64,000 nt of DNA, from NCBI RefSeq assembly GCF_025466085.1, contig NZ_JANLOD010000078.1:1-64000 (forward strand). Direction: 5' to 3'. A program made the position numbers and the translations under genes. Below the pieces are notes generated by a model. It did no database searches and had not been told where the DNA came from. It worked only from the letters and a program-made list of their open reading frames with translations. This DNA is from Pseudomonas sp. 14P_8.1_Bac3. GTDB taxonomy: Bacteria > Pseudomonadota > Gammaproteobacteria > Pseudomonadales > Pseudomonadaceae. Of this stretch, positions 33,712 to 42,885 are shown piece by piece (the stretch's first letter is position 1; each line of letters starts with the position of its first letter).

Positions 33712-35568
33712 TCAGTGGGCGGGCGCGCTGGTGGCCAGCACCTGTTTGTGCAAAGTATCCACCGCCGATTTCGAGGCCGTCACGGCATAGCCTTGCAGCA
33801 GCGCCTGGAAGTGATCCTCGAACAACCAGCGTTTGTCGACGGTGTAGCGCTGCATATGGCGCAGATTGCGCTGGCGCAGAGACAGGCTGAGTGACGACGG
33901 GTAGAGGCGCAGGTCAGCCACGTCGATCAGACCGAACTCGCCATCCTCCAGCACCAGCACATTACCCAGATGCAGCGAGCGGAAATACACCCCTTGCTCA
34001 TGCAGCTGCGCCATGAATTTGCCAAAGCGTTCCACCAGCGCCTGACGCACGTCCGGGGCCGTGATCCCTTGCAGGACCTGACGCAGGGTGTTACCCGGCA
34101 GCGGCGTGTAATGCACAGCGCTGCTGCCATCATTGAGGCGGTACAGGTCGAGGATCTGCGGCGTCGGGAACCCCATGCTGCGCAGGCGTTCGCTGTTGAC
34201 CGCAAAGCGTTCGGAGTAGGAATTGAAGCTGCCCGAGGTGTACCAGCGACGAGAGCGGAACAGCTTGAGGAAACTGCCATCTAACAGGCGCAAGACCTTC
34301 GGCCCAAGGCCATCCTCTTCAATCACCCGGGCGTTGGCGGTCAACGTTTCCAGGGCCGGCGGGGTCAGTTTCCTGATCGATACGGCCAGCAGGCGACCGG
34401 CGCGCTGGTTGATGCTCAACGCGGCGATCAGTGCCAGGGGAATCCATAGCAGGAACCAGTGTTCCTTGGGACGCGAAATGATCCCGCCGCCTTCGGTCAG
34501 GCCCGCCCCGATGCCGAACACCAGCCAGGTCGAAGCGATGATGAACAACGGTTGCACGCGATGGCGCCAGCTGCTCAGCAGGGCCCAGGCCTGGAAAAAT
34601 ATCCACGGGATAAAGCCGATAATGCCGACGTAGTAAAGTACGCCAAGGGCGAAACTATGGGGCTCTGACAGTGTGTAACCAACGCCGGGATCGACGTCCA
34701 GGGAGGCATCGAAGCCATGGCCGATCCATGGGTGTTCGGCGATTTTGTGCAGGACAATCTGCCAGATTTCAAAACGATAGGAGCCGCCTCGTTCAAGAAG
34801 CATGCCCGAGAACTGCACGATCACGGCTGCTCCACCGAGTACCAGGGCACTCAGCAGGACGACCGAGCGACGATTCCAGCAGATGAAAACCAGCCAGCAG
34901 GCGGCCAGGGTAAGGGCGACCAAGGGCGTGCGCGACCCGGTGGCAATGACCTCGGCGAACATGATGGCCGTCGCTGGAATGCTGAGCCAGAGTATCTGCG
35001 GGCGCTTGCACGTCATGCTCAGACTGAGCCAATAGGCGCAGAAGAAACCGAACAGGTGCGAGGCCAGCAATGGGTTGTCGAATGCACCGCCGCCAATCAT
35101 GCGCATGCCCGGTTCATAGATACGGGCGAACATGACCAGGTTGTAGATCGAAACGATCAGCGCCACGGTGGCGGCACTGAACAGCAAAGGCTGAATGCCT
35201 TCGCCGCGATGTCGCACCAGCAGGTAGCATCCGCCGAACAACATCAACAGGTGCAGCGGCGGCTTGAGTTTGCCGGCAAAACATTCATCGCCGGGGCTCC
35301 AGCAGAGACTCAACAACGCCCACCCGGCGAACAGCAGCAACGCGATGAAAATCGGCTCGCGCAGCAGTTCTTTAAGCTGTCGTGGGCGCAGGCACAGGGC
35401 TATCAACGATGGAATGCTGAACAAGCCGTAGTACAGCTTGTGAAGCAGATTGCGTTCCGGCAACAAGAACAGCGCACACAGAAGCAGGAAATAGCCAGCG
35501 GGAAGAATCCACAGGCAAATGAAATCGAAAACTCGATTGGACGTATTGTTTAAACCGCTGACTTGCAT
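33712..35568 (-). CDS. waaL: O-antigen ligase fused to a kinase-like domain
   Basis: 618 residues. The first ~390 are a polytopic membrane protein with the WaaL/Wzy_C pattern: many hydrophobic segments, a large periplasmic loop and SEPHSFALG with His304 in the position of the catalytic His of ligases. The last ~220 residues are a soluble kinase-like domain (RLLDGSFLKLFRS, then SLHLGNVLV at 531-539 and GLIDVADLR with Asp549) resembling the separate PA4998 protein. WaaL joins O-antigen to lipid A-core on the periplasmic side. The frame is continuous through the junction, so this is a real fusion. The kinase loop lacks a classical HRD, so activity is uncertain. Confidence 0.9.
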   Translation of the reverse strand: MQVSGLNNTSNRVFDFICLWILPAGYFLLLCALFLLPERNLLHKLYYGLFSIPSLIALCLRPRQLKELLREPIFIALLLFAGWALLSLCWSPGDECFAGKLKPPLHLLMLFGGCYLLVRHRGEGIQPLLFSAATVALIVSIYNLVMFARIYEPGMRMIGGGAFDNPLLASHLFGFFCAYWLSLSMTCKRPQILWLSIPATAIMFAEVIATGSRTPLVALTLAACWLVFICWNRRSVVLLSALVLGGAAVIVQFSGMLLERGGSYRFEIWQIVLHKIAEHPWIGHGFDASLDVDPGVGYTLSEPHSFALGVLYYVGIIGFIPWIFFQAWALLSSWRHRVQPLFIIASTWLVFGIGAGLTEGGGIISRPKEHWFLLWIPLALIAALSINQRAGRLLAVSIRKLTPPALETLTANARVIEEDGLGPKVLRLLDGSFLKLFRSRRWYTSGSFNSYSERFAVNSERLRSMGFPTPQILDLYRLNDGSSAVHYTPLPGNTLRQVLQGITAPDVRQALVERFGKFMAQLHEQGVYFRSLHLGNVLVLEDGEFGLIDVADLRLYPSSLSLSLRQRNLRHMQRYTVDKRWLFEDHFQALLQGYAVTASKSAVDTLHKQVLATSAPAH

Positions 35569-35722
35569 GCTGAAAGATTCAATCCTGAAGTTGATCGGCC
35601 ATTCCGGTGATGGCTATATGATACCGTTTGCGCCGTCTAACAATACCAGCCTTTATGCGATTGCCAGAACCCCGAGGAAGCTGTGCTAAAGTCAGCGTCC
35701 TTTTCATCGACATTCGCGTGAT

Positions 35723-37525
35723 ATGACCGACTCCAGTCTCTCCGCAAGCCCCTCGAGCTTGAAAATCTACTTCCGTCTGCTGGGTTACGTTCGGCCGTAC
35801 ATCAGCCTGTTCCTGATCAGCATTGTCGGGTTTCTGATTTTCGCTTCGACGCAGCCAATGCTCGGCTACATCCTCAAGTACTTCGTCGATGGCCTGTCCA
35901 ATCCCGAAGCGGTGCTATTCCCCAGCGTGCCCTATCTACGCGATCTGCAACTGCTGCAAGCCGTGCCGTTGCTGATCATTCTGATCGCTGCCTGGCAGGG
36001 GCTGGGGTCTTATCTGGGCAACTACTTCCTGGCCAAGGTTTCCCTCGGGCTGGTCCATGACCTGCGGGTGCAGTTGTTCAACAACCTGCTGGTTCTGCCT
36101 AACCGGTACTTCGACAAGCATAACTCGGGTCACCTGATTTCCCGCATCACCTTCAATGTAACAATGGTTACCGGGGCGGCAACAGATGCGATCAAGGTCG
36201 TAATCCGTGAAGGCATGACGGTGATCTTCCTGTTTGCCTCGCTGCTGTTCATGAACTGGAAACTGACCTTGGTCATGGTCGCGATCCTGCCGCTGATCGC
36301 GGTGATGGTGCGTACCGCGAGCAAGAAATTCCGCAAGCAGAGCAAGAAAATCCAGGCGGCCATGGGCGACGTGACGCACGTGGCGTCGGAAACCATCCAG
36401 GGTTACCGCGTGGTGCGCAGCTTCGGCGGCGAAGTCTACGAAGAGAAGCGCTTCTTAGATGCCAGCCAGGGCAACACCGACAAGCAATTGCGCATGACCC
36501 GCACCGGCGCCATCTACACGCCGCTGCTGCAGCTGGTGATCTACAGCGCCATGGCGGTGCTGATGTTCCTGGTGTTGTACCTGCGCGGCGACGCGTCCGC
36601 CGGCGATATGGTCGCCTACATCACGCTGGCGGGTCTTTTGCCAAAGCCGATCCGTCAATTGTCAGAAGTCAGCTCGACCATCCAGAAAGGCGTCGCCGGT
36701 GCCGAAAGCATTTTCGAGCAACTGGACGTCGCACCGGAAGTCGATACTGGCACTGTCGAGCGCGACGCCGTGACCGGTCGCCTCGATGTCCGGCACCTGA
36801 GCTTCACCTACCCGGGCACCGAGCGCCAGGTCCTGGACGACATCAGCTTCTCCGTGGAACCGGGGCAAATGGTGGCGCTGGTGGGGCGTTCGGGCAGCGG
36901 CAAGTCGACCCTGGCCAACCTGATTCCGCGTTTCTATCACCACGACAAGGGCGAGATCCTGATCGATGGCGTCGAGGTTGAGCAGTACAAACTGCTGAAC
37001 CTGCGCAAGCACATCGCCCAAGTGACCCAGCACGTCACGCTGTTCAGCGACACCGTGGCCAACAACATCGCCTACGGTGATCTGGCCGGTGCGCCGCGCG
37101 AGGCCATCGAAAAAGCCGCGAAAGACGCCTACGCCATGGACTTCATTGCGCAGCTGCCCGAAGGCCTGGACACTCAGGTCGGCGAGAACGGTGTGTTGCT
37201 GTCCGGTGGTCAACGTCAGCGTCTGGCGATTGCCCGGGCCTTGTTGAAAAATGCGCCGTTGCTGATTCTCGACGAAGCCACCTCGGCCCTCGACACCGAG
37301 TCGGAGCGGCACATCCAGGCCGCGCTGGACCAGGTGATGAAAGGCCGAACCACCCTGGTGATCGCGCACCGTCTGTCGACCATCGAGAAGGCCGACCTGA
37401 TTCTGGTCATGGATCAGGGCCGCATCGTCGAGCGCGGCACCCATGCCGAATTGCTGGCGCAGAACGGCTACTACGCTCGACTGAACGCCATGGGCCTTGA
37501 TGCCCCGGCCGAGGACATCGCCTGA
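35723..37525 (+). CDS. msbA: Lipid A-core flippase MsbA (ABC transporter)
   Basis: MsbA flips lipid A-core across the inner membrane using ATP. 600 residues: an exporter-type membrane domain (~1-330) with six segments, then a nucleotide-binding domain with Walker A GRSGSGKST (~387-395), signature LSGGQRQR (~493) and Walker B LLILDEATSALD (~512). Divergent from waaL with a 154-base gap containing both promoters. A bidirectional-looking terminator follows the gene. Confidence 0.97.
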   Translation: MTDSSLSASPSSLKIYFRLLGYVRPYISLFLISIVGFLIFASTQPMLGYILKYFVDGLSNPEAVLFPSVPYLRDLQLLQAVPLLIILIAAWQGLGSYLGNYFLAKVSLGLVHDLRVQLFNNLLVLPNRYFDKHNSGHLISRITFNVTMVTGAATDAIKVVIREGMTVIFLFASLLFMNWKLTLVMVAILPLIAVMVRTASKKFRKQSKKIQAAMGDVTHVASETIQGYRVVRSFGGEVYEEKRFLDASQGNTDKQLRMTRTGAIYTPLLQLVIYSAMAVLMFLVLYLRGDASAGDMVAYITLAGLLPKPIRQLSEVSSTIQKGVAGAESIFEQLDVAPEVDTGTVERDAVTGRLDVRHLSFTYPGTERQVLDDISFSVEPGQMVALVGRSGSGKSTLANLIPRFYHHDKGEILIDGVEVEQYKLLNLRKHIAQVTQHVTLFSDTVANNIAYGDLAGAPREAIEKAAKDAYAMDFIAQLPEGLDTQVGENGVLLSGGQRQRLAIARALLKNAPLLILDEATSALDTESERHIQAALDQVMKGRTTLVIAHRLSTIEKADLILVMDQGRIVERGTHAELLAQNGYYARLNAMGLDAPAEDIA

Positions 37526-37558
37526 GTCTGGCCGACGTTCAAATGTTACGAACGCGTC

Positions 37559-37612
37559 AAAAAAATCGCAGTCTGAAGTTTTCGAACTTGCACAGGCTGC
37601 GATTTTTTTGTT
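37559..37612. terminator. Rho-independent terminator after msbA
   Basis: AAAAAAATCGCAG (37559-37571) pairs with CTGCGATTTTTTT (37597-37609), giving a strong stem flanked by an A run and a T run, so it can terminate in both directions. It lies 33 bases after the msbA stop. Confidence 0.9.
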
Positions 37613-37658
37613 TTTGTCTCCCGTGTTAATGCCATGCGCAAGCCCCAGGTCAACCCTG

Positions 37659-37667
37659 TGCTAATAT
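37659..37667 (+). promoter_or_regulatory. Candidate extended -10 promoter of hldE
   Basis: TGC-TAATAT at 37659-37667 fits an extended -10 element, 35 bases before the hldE ATG and just after the msbA terminator. The -35 region is poor. Confidence 0.4.
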
Positions 37668-37701
37668 CCCGCCCTTGTTCATTTTGTATGTGGGTTGCTC
37701 C

Positions 37702-39123
37702 ATGAAGTTGTCCATGCCGCGATTCGATCAAGCCCCCGTCTTGGTGGTCGGCGATGTCATGCTCGACCGTTACTGGCATGGTGGTACCTCGCGGATTTCC
37801 CCTGAGGCGCCGGTGCCGGTGGTCAAGGTCGAGCAAATCGAGGACCGCCCGGGCGGTGCGGCTAACGTTGCCCTGAACATTGCCGCGCTCGGTGCGCCGG
37901 CCTCGCTGGTCGGTGTAACCGGCGACGATGAAGCCGCCGACAGCCTGGCCAACAGCCTCAAGGGCGCTGGCGTTCGCGCGTTGTTCCAGCGCATTGCGCA
38001 CCAGCCGACCATCGTCAAGTTGCGGGTCATGAGTCGTCACCAGCAACTGCTGCGTATCGATTTCGAAGAGCCTTTCGCCACCGACGCCCTGGCGTTGGGC
38101 GAGCAAGTGGACGAATTGCTTGAGGGCATCAAGGTGCTGGTGCTGTCCGACTATGGCAAAGGCGCGTTGAAAAACCATCAGGTGCTGATCCAGGCCGCCC
38201 GTGCCCGTGGCATTCCGGTGCTGGCCGATCCCAAAGGCAAGGACTTTTCGATCTACCGGGGTGCGAGCCTGATTACCCCGAACCTCAGCGAATTTGAAAC
38301 CATCGTCGGCGGCTGCGCCGATGAGCACGAACTCGTGAGCAAAGGCGCGCAACTGATGCGCGACCTTGATCTCGGCGCTCTGTTGGTCACCCGTGGCGAA
38401 CATGGCATGACCTTGTTGCGCCCGGATCATCCTGCATTGCACTTGCCCGCCCGTGCGCGGGAAGTGTTTGACGTGACCGGTGCCGGCGACACGGTGATTT
38501 CCACCCTGGCGGCGGCGATCGCTGCTGGCGAAGAATTGCCCCACGCGGTGGCGCTGGCCAACCTGGCAGCCGGGATTGTCGTTGGCAAGCTCGGTACGGC
38601 CGCCATCAGCGCTCCGGAGCTGCGCCGTGCCATTCAGCGTGAGGAAGGTTCCGAGCGCGGTGTGTTGGGCCTGGAGCAGCTGCTACTCGCGGTTGATGAT
38701 GCGCGGGCACACAAAGAGAAGATAGTCTTCACCAACGGCTGTTTCGATATCCTGCATGCCGGTCATGTAACCTATCTCGAGCAGGCGCGGGCCCAGGGCG
38801 ATCGATTGATCGTCGCGGTCAATGACGATGCGTCGGTAAGCCGCCTGAAAGGGCCGGGACGGCCGATCAACAGCGTCGACCGTCGTATGGCCGTGCTTGC
38901 GGGGTTGGGGGCAGTGGACTGGGTGATCAGCTTCCCTGAAGGCACCCCGGAGAATCTGCTGCGTGAGGTCAAGCCGGACGTGCTGGTAAAGGGCGGCGAT
39001 TACGGGATCGATCAGGTCGTCGGTGCCGACATCGTGACCGCTTACGGGGGGACCGTGAAAGTGTTGGGATTGGTAGAGAACAGCTCGACCACAGCGATTG
39101 TCGAGAAGATCCGTAATCATTGA
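37702..39123 (+). CDS. hldE: Bifunctional heptose 7-phosphate kinase / heptose 1-phosphate adenylyltransferase
   Basis: HldE makes the ADP-heptose precursor of the LPS inner core: the N-terminal ribokinase-family domain phosphorylates heptose-7-P at C1 and the C-terminal domain adds AMP. 473 residues. The kinase domain (~1-318) has RPGGAANVALNIAALG and the DVTGAGDTV anion-hole/base motif; the nucleotidyltransferase domain has TNGCFDILHAGHVTYLEQA (~344-362). I chose ATG 37702 (MKLSMPRFDQAPVLVVGD); the open frame back to 37675 runs into the promoter. A terminator follows. Confidence 0.97.
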   Translation: MKLSMPRFDQAPVLVVGDVMLDRYWHGGTSRISPEAPVPVVKVEQIEDRPGGAANVALNIAALGAPASLVGVTGDDEAADSLANSLKGAGVRALFQRIAHQPTIVKLRVMSRHQQLLRIDFEEPFATDALALGEQVDELLEGIKVLVLSDYGKGALKNHQVLIQAARARGIPVLADPKGKDFSIYRGASLITPNLSEFETIVGGCADEHELVSKGAQLMRDLDLGALLVTRGEHGMTLLRPDHPALHLPARAREVFDVTGAGDTVISTLAAAIAAGEELPHAVALANLAAGIVVGKLGTAAISAPELRRAIQREEGSERGVLGLEQLLLAVDDARAHKEKIVFTNGCFDILHAGHVTYLEQARAQGDRLIVAVNDDASVSRLKGPGRPINSVDRRMAVLAGLGAVDWVISFPEGTPENLLREVKPDVLVKGGDYGIDQVVGADIVTAYGGTVKVLGLVENSSTTAIVEKIRNH

Positions 39124-39137
39124 TGAGATTAACGACT

Positions 39138-39165
39138 CCCGCTTCGTACGTTATGAGCGGGTTTT
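39138..39165 (+). terminator. Rho-independent terminator after hldE
   Basis: CCCGCT (39138-39143) pairs with AGCGGG (39156-39161) and is followed by TTTT (39162-39165). It separates hldE from the three-gene glycosyltransferase block. Confidence 0.7.
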
Positions 39166-39250
39166 ATCGTGAGGATAAAACCGTCCCCGACGATGTTGGC
39201 CGGAATTAACTCAATGCTCTTACCCGCTTTTGTCTCGTGGTAAAAGATTT

Positions 39251-40225
39251 ATGAAAGTCATGCTTCTGGTGATGGACGAGCAGCGCGTGATTCTGGATCG
39301 CCTGTATGAAATCGTGCAGCAAAACTGCGACGAGTGTGTCGTCTATCGCCTGAGCAAAAAGCAGCAGATGAAACTGGGGCCGTTTCTTGCGTCGGTTAAT
39401 TACCAGACTTTCGACAGGGTGGTGATTTTCTCCAGAGTCAAACGACTTGTCCCGCAACTAAGTGTTTTGAAATGTATCCCGGGACTTATTTTCCTCGAGC
39501 ATGACGCCTATCAGAACTACATGCCTGCAAGTAAATACCTGAGGGTTTACTCGCGCCTGTACAGCCGTTTGCCGAGTTCCCGCGCACTGGTTTCTGGTGC
39601 TGTCGTGGCGCGTCGGATGCAAGCTGAAAATATCGATGCGGTGTTCGTTTCGAAGGGATATGACGAACAGATGCTGCACAACACCGGCTGCGAACGGGAC
39701 ATTCCGGCGGGGTTTCTGGGCAGTCTGAAAAGTACTGAATATGCGCAACGCAAGGCGCTGCTCGAGTCCCTGTCCCGGCGTACAGGCATGCTGGTAACCC
39801 GCACCAAGTCCGGCGCTGAATACCTGGAAATGCTCAATCGCATCAAGATTTTCGTGAGTGCCGACATCGGTATGAATGAATTCATGATCAAGAACTTTGA
39901 GGCGATGGCCTGTGGCTGCGTGCTGTTGGCCTGGAGTCAGGGTGAAGAAGACGAGTTGCTGGGATTCCGCGACATGCACAACACGGTTTTCTATCGCTCG
40001 GAAGACGAGGCCGTTGAAAAACTTGAGCTGTTGCAGAATGACCCGGAGCTGACGGCGCGGATCGCCAGTAACGGCCAGGCCTTCGCCGAGAGCCAGTATT
40101 CCTTCGCGCGGGTGGGGCGCACCCTCGCGGCCGAGATTCAGCGTGAGATGCGTCCGTGGCGGCCACCTTCAACGTTGATCCGTCTATGGGTCAAGCTGCG
40201 ATACGGTATGCAGGTTCCTCGGTAA
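39251..40225 (+). CDS. Putative glycosyltransferase (GT1-like C-terminal domain)
   Basis: 324 residues from ATG 39251 (MKVMLLVMDEQRVILDRLYE). The C-terminal half has VSADIGMNEFMIKNFEAMACGCVLLAW, the pattern of Glyco_trans_1_2/CgeB-type transferases, in which a nucleotide-sugar site precedes the invariant EAMACG. Upstream codons (39230-39250) lack a separate start signal. The acceptor is probably LPS core or O-antigen, judging from the neighbours. It ends two bases before the next gene. Confidence 0.72.
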   Translation: MKVMLLVMDEQRVILDRLYEIVQQNCDECVVYRLSKKQQMKLGPFLASVNYQTFDRVVIFSRVKRLVPQLSVLKCIPGLIFLEHDAYQNYMPASKYLRVYSRLYSRLPSSRALVSGAVVARRMQAENIDAVFVSKGYDEQMLHNTGCERDIPAGFLGSLKSTEYAQRKALLESLSRRTGMLVTRTKSGAEYLEMLNRIKIFVSADIGMNEFMIKNFEAMACGCVLLAWSQGEEDELLGFRDMHNTVFYRSEDEAVEKLELLQNDPELTARIASNGQAFAESQYSFARVGRTLAAEIQREMRPWRPPSTLIRLWVKLRYGMQVPR

Positions 40226-40227
40226 CC

Positions 40228-40920
40228 ATGGAAAATCAACAGCAATCCATGGCGCTGGATGCGCTGCCCGGTGGACATCAATCCATTCTCGACGGGATGC
40301 CCCCGGCGCTGAAAGAGTGCCTGCGCAAGGCCGCGCGGGTGGTGCTGGTCGCCAACAATCCAGCCATTACCCGGGACGATGTCCAGGCGCTGAATATCGG
40401 TGCCGATGATGTCATCGTCAGCTTCAACAACTGCGTCCTGGCTCCGCTGCTTTCCCCACAAAGCGTCAATCTTTTCGTGCACGGGTTCAACGCGCCGGAT
40501 GCCTATTTCTTCGGCCTTCCCTATGGTCCTGAAGTGCAGCGGATTTTCGCGCAGGCGCAGGCGCGGTGTTTCACGATGTTAGTGGGATGCACCGGAGCCA
40601 TGTGCCCGTTGCCGGAAGTGTCGCTCTATTGGGAGCGTATTCCGTTGCCCCCATTGTGGAACTACCCGGTCGATCGCCCGGGCGGCAAGCGCTATGTCGG
40701 ACCGACCACCGGCTTCAATGTGCTGGTGTTGTTCGACTGGTTGCGCGGTCAGGCGGATTACAACTTCCAACTCATGACGTTAGGTTTTTCCAACGAAGCG
40801 GGTAAACGCTGGGGCGGCCATGCCTGGGATTATGAGCGGGACTGGTTGCAACAATCAGACGTCATCGTAGTACCGCTGCGGCCACGCCGGTGGTGGCAGA
40901 AACTGTTTCATCGCCGATAA
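40228..40920 (+). CDS. Sialyltransferase-like (GT29-type) putative glycosyltransferase
   Basis: 230 residues from ATG 40228 (MENQQQSMALDALPGGHQ), two bases after the previous stop. VVLVANNPAI followed by DDVIVSFNNC resembles the sialylmotif-like start of GT29 proteins (G-N-S... then V-x-R-F-N), and GPTTGFNVLVLFDWL plus LMTLGFSN resembles the second motif. The classical GNS is changed to ANN and the RFN to SFN, so this is a divergent member at best. No signal peptide. It overlaps nothing, and the next gene begins 21 bases later with its own ribosome binding site. Confidence 0.5.
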   Translation: MENQQQSMALDALPGGHQSILDGMPPALKECLRKAARVVLVANNPAITRDDVQALNIGADDVIVSFNNCVLAPLLSPQSVNLFVHGFNAPDAYFFGLPYGPEVQRIFAQAQARCFTMLVGCTGAMCPLPEVSLYWERIPLPPLWNYPVDRPGGKRYVGPTTGFNVLVLFDWLRGQADYNFQLMTLGFSNEAGKRWGGHAWDYERDWLQQSDVIVVPLRPRRWWQKLFHRR

Positions 40921-40941
40921 ATTTTCAAGGGGTGCTGTCGA

Positions 40942-41748
40942 GTGTTGAATATTGCGGTGGCTTTTTTTGGTATCCCGAGAAATTCGCAAATCTGCTTTCC
41001 GTCCATTCAAGAAAACGTTCTTGCGAGGCTGCCTTCCGACAGCAACGTCAAGTGCTTTTACCACCTGTATAAAGTCGACGAAGTCCAGAATTCGCGCTCG
41101 GGTGAACAAGGTGAGTTGAAGGCCGACAACTACGAGCCCTTCGAGACCATGACCGGGCAACTGACCTCAACCGACGGTGTGCTGGAACGCTGGAACTTTG
41201 AACAAGTGAAAGCACTGGGCGATACCTGGGCGGATGATTACGCCTCGCTCAGAAACCTGATCTATCAGCTCAATTCGCTGCACACGGTCACGACACTGAT
41301 GGAGTCGTTCAATCCCGATTTCGTCATCTTCGTCAGGCCGGACATTTGCTTCCACACAGCGCTGCCCACGTATGTGTTCAAGCATGCCGAAGCCCGGCAG
41401 CTCAATACCTACATCCCCGACTGGCAGTGGTGGGGCGGATTGAATGACCGGTTTGCCGTGTGTGGTCGCGGCACTTATGTCGCTTATGGCAAGCGAATCG
41501 AGCGCATTTTCGATTTCAGTCAAGCGACTGGCAGGAAACTGCATTCCGAGCGTTTGCTTAAATTTGCACTGCAACAGGCGGGGGCGCGGATATGTACCCT
41601 GAAGACCCAGGCGTCGCGCGTTCGTATCAACGGGGCGTTCGCCGAGGAATCGTTTTCGCCTAAACGTGGCATGGGCAAGCGCGAAAATCGCTATTTCCAT
41701 TTTTTTGCGCGCTTGCGCACCTACATGGACAAGCGCCGGGCAAGCTAG
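40942..41748 (+). CDS. Uncharacterised protein of a glycan locus, probable glycosyltransferase
   Basis: 268 residues starting with GTG at 40942 (AAGGGG nine bases upstream); a TTG follows immediately. MLNIAVAFFGIPRNSQICFPSI and FNPDFVIFVRPDICFH suggest a GT-A-like fold with an acidic metal site (RPD). It has the length and style of the putative transferases common in O-antigen loci. I do not recognise a named family. Likely third gene of the 39251 unit. Confidence 0.6.
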   Translation: MLNIAVAFFGIPRNSQICFPSIQENVLARLPSDSNVKCFYHLYKVDEVQNSRSGEQGELKADNYEPFETMTGQLTSTDGVLERWNFEQVKALGDTWADDYASLRNLIYQLNSLHTVTTLMESFNPDFVIFVRPDICFHTALPTYVFKHAEARQLNTYIPDWQWWGGLNDRFAVCGRGTYVAYGKRIERIFDFSQATGRKLHSERLLKFALQQAGARICTLKTQASRVRINGAFAEESFSPKRGMGKRENRYFHFFARLRTYMDKRRAS

Positions 41749-41774
41749 CTCAAGTCGAAGGACGATCAGGGATC

Positions 41775-41878
41775 TCTGTAGGAGCGAGCAGGCTCGCGAA
41801 AAACCTGAGAACGCCGCGAGGTGTCTGGCTTCCCACGTTATCGTTGCCAACCATCGCGAGCCTGCTCGCTCCTACAGG
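41775..41878. repeat. Inverted REP pair
   Basis: CTGTAGGAGCGAGCAGGCTC (from 41776) and the oppositely oriented arm ending near 41878 lie between converging genes. Confidence 0.85.
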
Positions 41879-41887
41879 GCATGCGGC

Positions 41888-42853
41888 TTATTTGCGCAAA
41901 CTGCCCCGCACCAGCCGGACCAGACGCAAAGCCTTGACGCTCAGTTTCTTCAGGCCACGTCGCGGCGCCTTTGGTGTTTCCAGCCCTTGTTGTGCCACCC
42001 AGTCTTTCCAGCGAATTCGTTCTTCGCGGACGACCCAGCCTTCCTGGATGGCAAAGCTTTCCGCCAGATACAGCCCGCGAGTACTGGCGGGCACCAGCTT
42101 GTCGCGCTTGAGTGTGTACAACTCGGGACGCGGAACGCCCTCATTCAGCGGCATCAGGTACAGGTCCGGACGTTTGCGATCCAGGCGCGCCACCAATTGG
42201 TCGCCTTCCAGTCGCTCGTCCACATGAAACAGGCTCAGGGACTTGGCTTCCTTGGGGACTTCCAGGCGCAAGTCATAGATTAGTTGTAGCGACGCGGTTG
42301 GCAGGTGCACATAGGCACGTGGACGCTCGATCAGCTGCATGTTGGCGCAGCGCACCGGTCGCGCCGCGCCGGAGAACGGCGTCAGGCGAAACGGCAACGC
42401 TTCGCGATAATGCAGTGCCGACGAGTAGGGCGCGGGCAGCCAGGTGTCATTAAAGCGTCCACCGAGCCAGCCTTCCGGGGTTTCGAGCAGGCACTCTTCG
42501 GCAATCTCCTGGATCGCGGTGTGCAGCGGCAGGTTCAATTCGTGGGCCGGCACGTAACCCGAGATCAGTTTTAGCACCACATCGCCACGGTCCTGCCGGC
42601 GCTGGCGCACCAGCACCCAGTAATCGCGATTCTGCCAATGCAGGGTCAGGCGCACCGAGACCCCGAGGTTGGCCAGCTCCAGCGCGAACCGCTCACTGTC
42701 CGCCACCGTCACCGGTCGACGACGTTGCAGGGTCTGGGAGAAATTGAGCGGCATCCCGACGCTCTGATAGCTCAAGCCTTCGGGGGTCGCTTCGACGAAT
42801 AACGGCAGGGTCTTGAAGTTGCTCGGGTTCTTTCTAATGAGCGTACGCGGCAT
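41888..42853 (-). CDS. Uncharacterised conserved protein (PA4993 position)
   Basis: 321 residues, soluble, N-terminus MPRTLIRKNPSNFKTLPLFV. A segment SGYVPAHELNLPLHTAIQEIAEECLLETPEG resembles a Nudix box (G-x5-E ... E-x2-EE), but the spacing is two residues too long and the Arg before the first E is Gln, so it is probably a degenerate or unrelated site. Highly basic C-terminal tail. Function unknown. It precedes the aldo/keto reductase gene's 3' end on the same strand with a 32-base gap. Confidence 0.75.
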   Translation of the reverse strand: MPRTLIRKNPSNFKTLPLFVEATPEGLSYQSVGMPLNFSQTLQRRRPVTVADSERFALELANLGVSVRLTLHWQNRDYWVLVRQRRQDRGDVVLKLISGYVPAHELNLPLHTAIQEIAEECLLETPEGWLGGRFNDTWLPAPYSSALHYREALPFRLTPFSGAARPVRCANMQLIERPRAYVHLPTASLQLIYDLRLEVPKEAKSLSLFHVDERLEGDQLVARLDRKRPDLYLMPLNEGVPRPELYTLKRDKLVPASTRGLYLAESFAIQEGWVVREERIRWKDWVAQQGLETPKAPRRGLKKLSVKALRLVRLVRGSLRK

Positions 42854-42885
42854 GTCGGCTCCTGCTTAAGGCCGCGTGGGCGGCA

